From the NCBI GenBank assembly GCA_031279715.1, contig JAITHY010000238.1, forward strand, positions 1 to 8,174: a DNA stretch of 8,174 nucleotides, read 5' to 3'. The first letter of the stretch is position 1. The number at the start of each line of letters is the position of its first letter. The position numbers and the translations under genes are program-made. The notes below the pieces were generated by a model. It ran no database searches and was not told the origin of the DNA. It saw only the letters and a list, made by a program, of their open reading frames with translations. Origin of the DNA: Verrucomicrobiales bacterium (GTDB taxonomy: Bacteria; Verrucomicrobiota; Verrucomicrobiia; Methylacidiphilales; JAAUTS01). Below, one piece after another: positions 6,140-8,174 of the stretch.

Positions 6140-6544
6140 TTAACGTGTCTTGCGGCGTTTGAGGCTGAGCTGGACGATGGATTTTTGCAGGCCGGCCCGC
6201 AGCGCGGCTTCCTCCTCGGGAGAGACTTTTTCCCGCAACGCCTGTTGCGCGCGGGCGATGGCTTCCTCGACGCTGACCTCGTTGATTTGCTCCTCACTCA
6301 GCGCGATGTCGGTGAGGATGATCACTTTGTTCTCGGTGATTTCCACGAAGCCGCTGCCGATGGCGAGCCAGTCCCGCTGACCGTCATGGTTGGTTTGCAA
6401 ATGACCCGGCTCCAGCATCGTCAGCAGCGGGACGTGGCCGGGCAGCACCTCCATCTCGCCGTTGGTCGCGGGAATGACCACACTGTCAACGTCAGCGGCG
6501 TAGGCGGTTTTTTCCGGTGTGATGATTTCGAGGCGCAGAGTCAT
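6140..6544 (-). CDS. atpC: F-type ATP synthase epsilon subunit
   Basis: A 134-residue epsilon subunit, the central-stalk protein that joins the c-ring to F1 and can inhibit ATP hydrolysis. The N-terminal beta-sandwich shows L-R-L-E-I-I-T-P-E-K and the hallmark G-E-M-E-V-L-P-G-H-V-P-L-L-T (~29-42), then the G-S-G-F-V-E-I strand. The C-terminal third is the two-helix regulatory region (E-E-A-I-A-R-A-Q-Q-A-L, then R-A-G-L-Q-K-S-I), ending in a basic K-R-R-K-T-R. The length is normal for bacteria. It starts 2 nt after the atpD stop and is followed 4 nt later by the lipoprotein gene. Three 7-mer motif copies occur in it, the first two in opposite orientation to the third. Confidence 0.94.
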   Translation of the reverse strand: MTLRLEIITPEKTAYAADVDSVVIPATNGEMEVLPGHVPLLTMLEPGHLQTNHDGQRDWLAIGSGFVEITENKVIILTDIALSEEQINEVSVEEAIARAQQALREKVSPEEEAALRAGLQKSIVQLSLKRRKTR

Positions 6545-6546
6545 TT

Positions 6547-7944
6547 TTACTTCACGGTGTCGATTCCGCCCTTCATGTAAAAACTCGTCTCCGGCACGTC
6601 ATCGTGTTTGCCCGCGAGGATTTCGCCAAAGCCGCGCACGGTGTCGCTGATGGTGACGTATTGCCCGGCGAAACCGGTGAACACTTCGGCGACGTGGAAC
6701 GGCTGGCTGAGGAATTTTTGGATTTTGCGCGCGCGCTGCACTGTCAGCTTGTCCTCGTCGGACAATTCATCCATGCCGAGGATTGCGATGATGTCCTGCA
6801 ATTCCTTGTATTTTTGCAACACCTTTTGCACGCCGCGCGCGACGCGATAATGTTCCTCGCCGACGACTTCCGGCGAGAGCGCGTTGGACGTGGAGGCGAG
6901 CGGGTCCACCGCGGGATAAATGCCCAGTTCGGCGATGGAGCGTTCCAGCACGATGGTTGAGTCCAGGTGCGCGAACGTGTTCGCCGGCGCGGGGTCGGTC
7001 AAATCGTCAGCGGGCACGTACACCGCCTGGAACGAGGTGATGGAGCCGCGCTTGGTCGAGGTGATGCGTTCCTGCAAGTCACCCATCTCCGACGCCAGCG
7101 TGGGCTGGTACCCGACCGCTGACGGTGAGCGTCCCAGCAAGGCGCTGACTTCCGCGCCCGCCTGCGAGAAGCGGAACACGTTGTCGATGAACAGCAGCAC
7201 ATCCTGGTTTTTCTCGTCGCGAAAATATTCCGCCATCGCCAGCGCGCTGAGGGCCACGCGCATGCGCGCGCCGGGCGGTTCGTTCATTTGTCCGTACACC
7301 AGCGCGACTTTTGATTTTGCCAAATCTTTCAAATTGATGACGCCGGACTCCGCCATTTCGTTGTACAAATCATTGCCCTCGCGCGTGCGTTCGCCGACGC
7401 CGGCGAAGACCGAATAGCCGCCGTGCGCCTTGGCGATGTTGTTAATCAACTCCATGATGACGACGGTTTTGCCAACGCCCGCGCCGCCGAACGCGCCGAC
7501 TTTGCCGCCCTTGGTGAACGGGCAAATCAAGTCAATGACCTTGATGCCGGTCTCCAAAACCCGCGCCTTGGTGTCCTGCTCCGTCAGCGTTGGCGCGGGG
7601 CGGTGGATGGCGTAGGTTTTGTCAAACTGTACCGGCCCGTTTTCGTCCACCGGCTCGCCGAGCACGTTGAAGATGCGCCCCAGCACGCCTTCGCCGACCG
7701 GCACCGAGATGGGCGCGCCGGTGTTGACGACCTCCATGCCGCGCTTGAGGCCGTCGGTGGAACTCATCGCCACCGCGCGCACCCAGCCCTGGCCGAGATG
7801 CTGCTGCACCTCCAGCGTGATGCGGTTGGCGCCAGTCGCCGGTGTCACCGTCAGCGCCGCGTAGAGTGGAGGCGGATTTTTTTCATCAAACTCAACATCC
7901 ACCACGGGACCGATGACTTGGGCGATAGTTCCGGTATTGTTCAT
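6547..7944 (-). CDS. atpD: F-type ATP synthase catalytic beta subunit
   Basis: A 465-residue F1 beta subunit, complete, carrying the catalytic sites for ATP synthesis or hydrolysis. Walker A G-G-A-G-V-G-K-T is at 153-160 (K159, T160). The catalytic glutamate is E185 in G-V-G-E-R-T-R-E-G-N-D-L-Y, with Walker B L-L-F-I-D-N ending at D254-N255. A-V-G-Y-Q-P-T-L follows (276-283), and the C-terminal D-E-L-S-D-E-D loop is present. G-R-S-P-S-A-V-G has serine (S273) where most relatives have M, I or V, a small oddity. ATG at 7944 is preceded by AGGA (7951-7954) at 6 nt. atpC follows after 2 nt. Unusually, no atpG lies upstream; instead there is a terminator and a barrel gene, so atpD-atpC must have their own promoter between about 7945 and 8009. 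I could not identify a convincing one there. Five 7-mer motif copies occur in all orientations. Confidence 0.97.
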   Translation of the reverse strand: MNNTGTIAQVIGPVVDVEFDEKNPPPLYAALTVTPATGANRITLEVQQHLGQGWVRAVAMSSTDGLKRGMEVVNTGAPISVPVGEGVLGRIFNVLGEPVDENGPVQFDKTYAIHRPAPTLTEQDTKARVLETGIKVIDLICPFTKGGKVGAFGGAGVGKTVVIMELINNIAKAHGGYSVFAGVGERTREGNDLYNEMAESGVINLKDLAKSKVALVYGQMNEPPGARMRVALSALAMAEYFRDEKNQDVLLFIDNVFRFSQAGAEVSALLGRSPSAVGYQPTLASEMGDLQERITSTKRGSITSFQAVYVPADDLTDPAPANTFAHLDSTIVLERSIAELGIYPAVDPLASTSNALSPEVVGEEHYRVARGVQKVLQKYKELQDIIAILGMDELSDEDKLTVQRARKIQKFLSQPFHVAEVFTGFAGQYVTISDTVRGFGEILAGKHDDVPETSFYMKGGIDTVK

Positions 7945-8009
7945 AATGTTTCCTGCAAGAAAGCCGGTATCATTGCAAACCCCGCGCCAATTCGCCAGAT
8001 AAAAATCTC

Positions 8010-8037
8010 ATGCCCGGCTGTGAAGACAGCCGGGCAT
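8010..8037 (-). terminator. Strong intrinsic terminator between barrel gene and atpD
   Basis: A perfect 12-bp stem (ATGCCCGGCTGT and its complement) closes a 4-nt loop (8022-8025). Read on the minus strand it is followed by GAG and then ATTTTTAT, a T-tract, and it begins 18 nt after the stop of the barrel gene at 8056-8174. This is a textbook Rho-independent terminator that would insulate atpD from the gene upstream. It contains no copy of the iterated motif. Confidence 0.85.
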
Positions 8038-8055
8038 TTCGCGATTGATTTTAAA

Positions 8056-8174
8056 TCAAAACTGATAGCGATATCCCGCGTTGAGACCCCAGGGTTTGGT
8101 GAACTTGTCGCCGAAGCTCGCCTCGTAGTCGAGGCTGAGGTGATGGGCGGCGTTGAGTTTCCAAATGAGGCCGG
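8056..8174 (-). CDS. Autotransporter-like outer-membrane beta-barrel protein, C-terminal end (5' truncated by window)
   Basis: The last 38 residues of a protein transcribed leftward; the rest lies beyond the window. The segments G-L-I-W-K-L, L-S-L-D-Y-E-A-S-F-G and K-P-W-G-L-N-A-G-Y-R-Y-Q-F are the final barrel strands with a C-terminal phenylalanine. It is clearly paralogous to the fragment at 1-204 (29 of 38 residues identical, last 13 all identical) but uses partly different codons (TATCGCTATCAG against TACAGATACCAG), so the copies are not recent exact duplicates. It is followed by a strong terminator. Confidence 0.72.
   Translation of the reverse strand, partial: GLIWKLNAAHHLSLDYEASFGDKFTKPWGLNAGYRYQF

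Larger units (their letters stand above)
253..7856. repeat. Highly iterated short motif CGCTGAC(G)/(C)GTCAGCG
   Basis: Hand count over the window: 39 copies of the 7-mer, 20 as CGCTGAC and 19 as GTCAGCG. Of these, 24 are the 8-mer CGCTGACG/CGTCAGCG, starting at 253, 324, 523, 946, 1666, 1730, 1921, 2584, 3313, 3539, 3554, 3797, 3803, 3976, 4175, 4376, 4382, 4485, 5673, 6490, 7005, 7117, 7582 and 7849. Seven extend to CACCGTCAGCG (1663, 2581, 3310, 3536, 4172, 7846, and reversed at 7117-7127). At about 62% GC (my rough estimate) chance predicts about 0.5 copies of the 8-mer. The motif is read in three frames: A-D (GCT GAC), L-T (CTG ACG), V-S (GTC AGC), S-A (TCA GCG) and R-Q-R (CGT CAG CGC). 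Protein-level selection therefore does not explain it. Confidence 0.85.

Noticed and set aside
6136..6297. Longer N-terminus for the lipoprotein
   Set aside because: It would run antiphase through atpC with Arg/Ser-rich shadow sequence and would hide the lipobox signal peptide.
253..7856. HIP1 or a known uptake sequence
   Set aside because: HIP1 is the palindrome GCGATCGC, Neisseria uptake sequences contain GCCGTCTGAA and Pasteurellaceae ones AAGTGCGGT; none equals CACCGTCAGCG.
1..8174. Insertion sequence or prophage
   Set aside because: No transposase, integrase, phage gene, tRNA or target-site duplication is visible. Only the inverted barrel paralogues bracket the block.

Overview
This window is a high-GC bacterial chromosome segment with eight complete protein genes and two gene ends cut off by the window edges. 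The likely source is a member of the Verrucomicrobiota or a close PVC-group relative. Three things point there: (i) the F1-ATPase beta, RimO and ThiD sequences have a PVC-like look; (ii) autotransporter-type outer-membrane barrel paralogues end in an aromatic Y-R-Y-Q-F; (iii) an intergenic repeat built from ATCCGTGTCCATCCG-like units resembles one I recall from Verrucomicrobia genomes. This is inference from memory, and no search was run.

Layout. 1-204 (+): 3' end of an autotransporter-like barrel protein. 205-679: non-coding stretch with two inverted repeats, a weak candidate promoter and three copies of an iterated motif. 680-1681 (+): family 2 glycosyltransferase. It converges with, and overlaps by 6 bp, a leftward pair made of thiD (2548-3345) and a class I SAM methyltransferase (1676-2551), whose stop and start share ATGA. 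An 86-bp divergent region with a dispersed repeat separates thiD from a rightward pair: a fumarylacetoacetate hydrolase-family enzyme (3432-4226) and rimO (4269-5630). rimO overlaps tail-to-tail by 41 bp with a leftward cluster atpD (6547-7944), atpC (6140-6544) and a small lipoprotein gene (5590-6135). Upstream of atpD lies a strong intrinsic terminator (8010-8037), then the 3' end of a second barrel protein (8056-8174, minus), paralogous to the one at the left edge and in inverted orientation.

The genes do not form one pathway. The set mixes housekeeping functions (ATP synthase beta and epsilon, ribosomal protein S12 methylthiolation, thiamin pyrimidine phosphorylation, a probable RNA methyltransferase) with a catabolic-type hydrolase and a glycosyltransferase. 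Two features of gene order are unusual. atpD-atpC stand apart from atpA/atpG, with an unrelated surface-protein gene directly upstream. The whole block is bracketed by inverted barrel paralogues.

The most striking signal is not a gene. By hand count, the 7-mer CGCTGAC/GTCAGCG occurs 39 times in 8.2 kb, and the 8-mer CGCTGACG/CGTCAGCG 24 times. Both orientations are almost equally used, all three reading frames are used, and coding and non-coding DNA both carry it. Seven copies extend to the 11-mer CACCGTCAGCG. Several are paired as tight inverted repeats. This resembles DNA uptake sequences or HIP1-type iterated motifs in density, but it is neither the known Neisseria or Pasteurellaceae sequences nor the palindromic HIP1. 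It is the best candidate for an undescribed system here.
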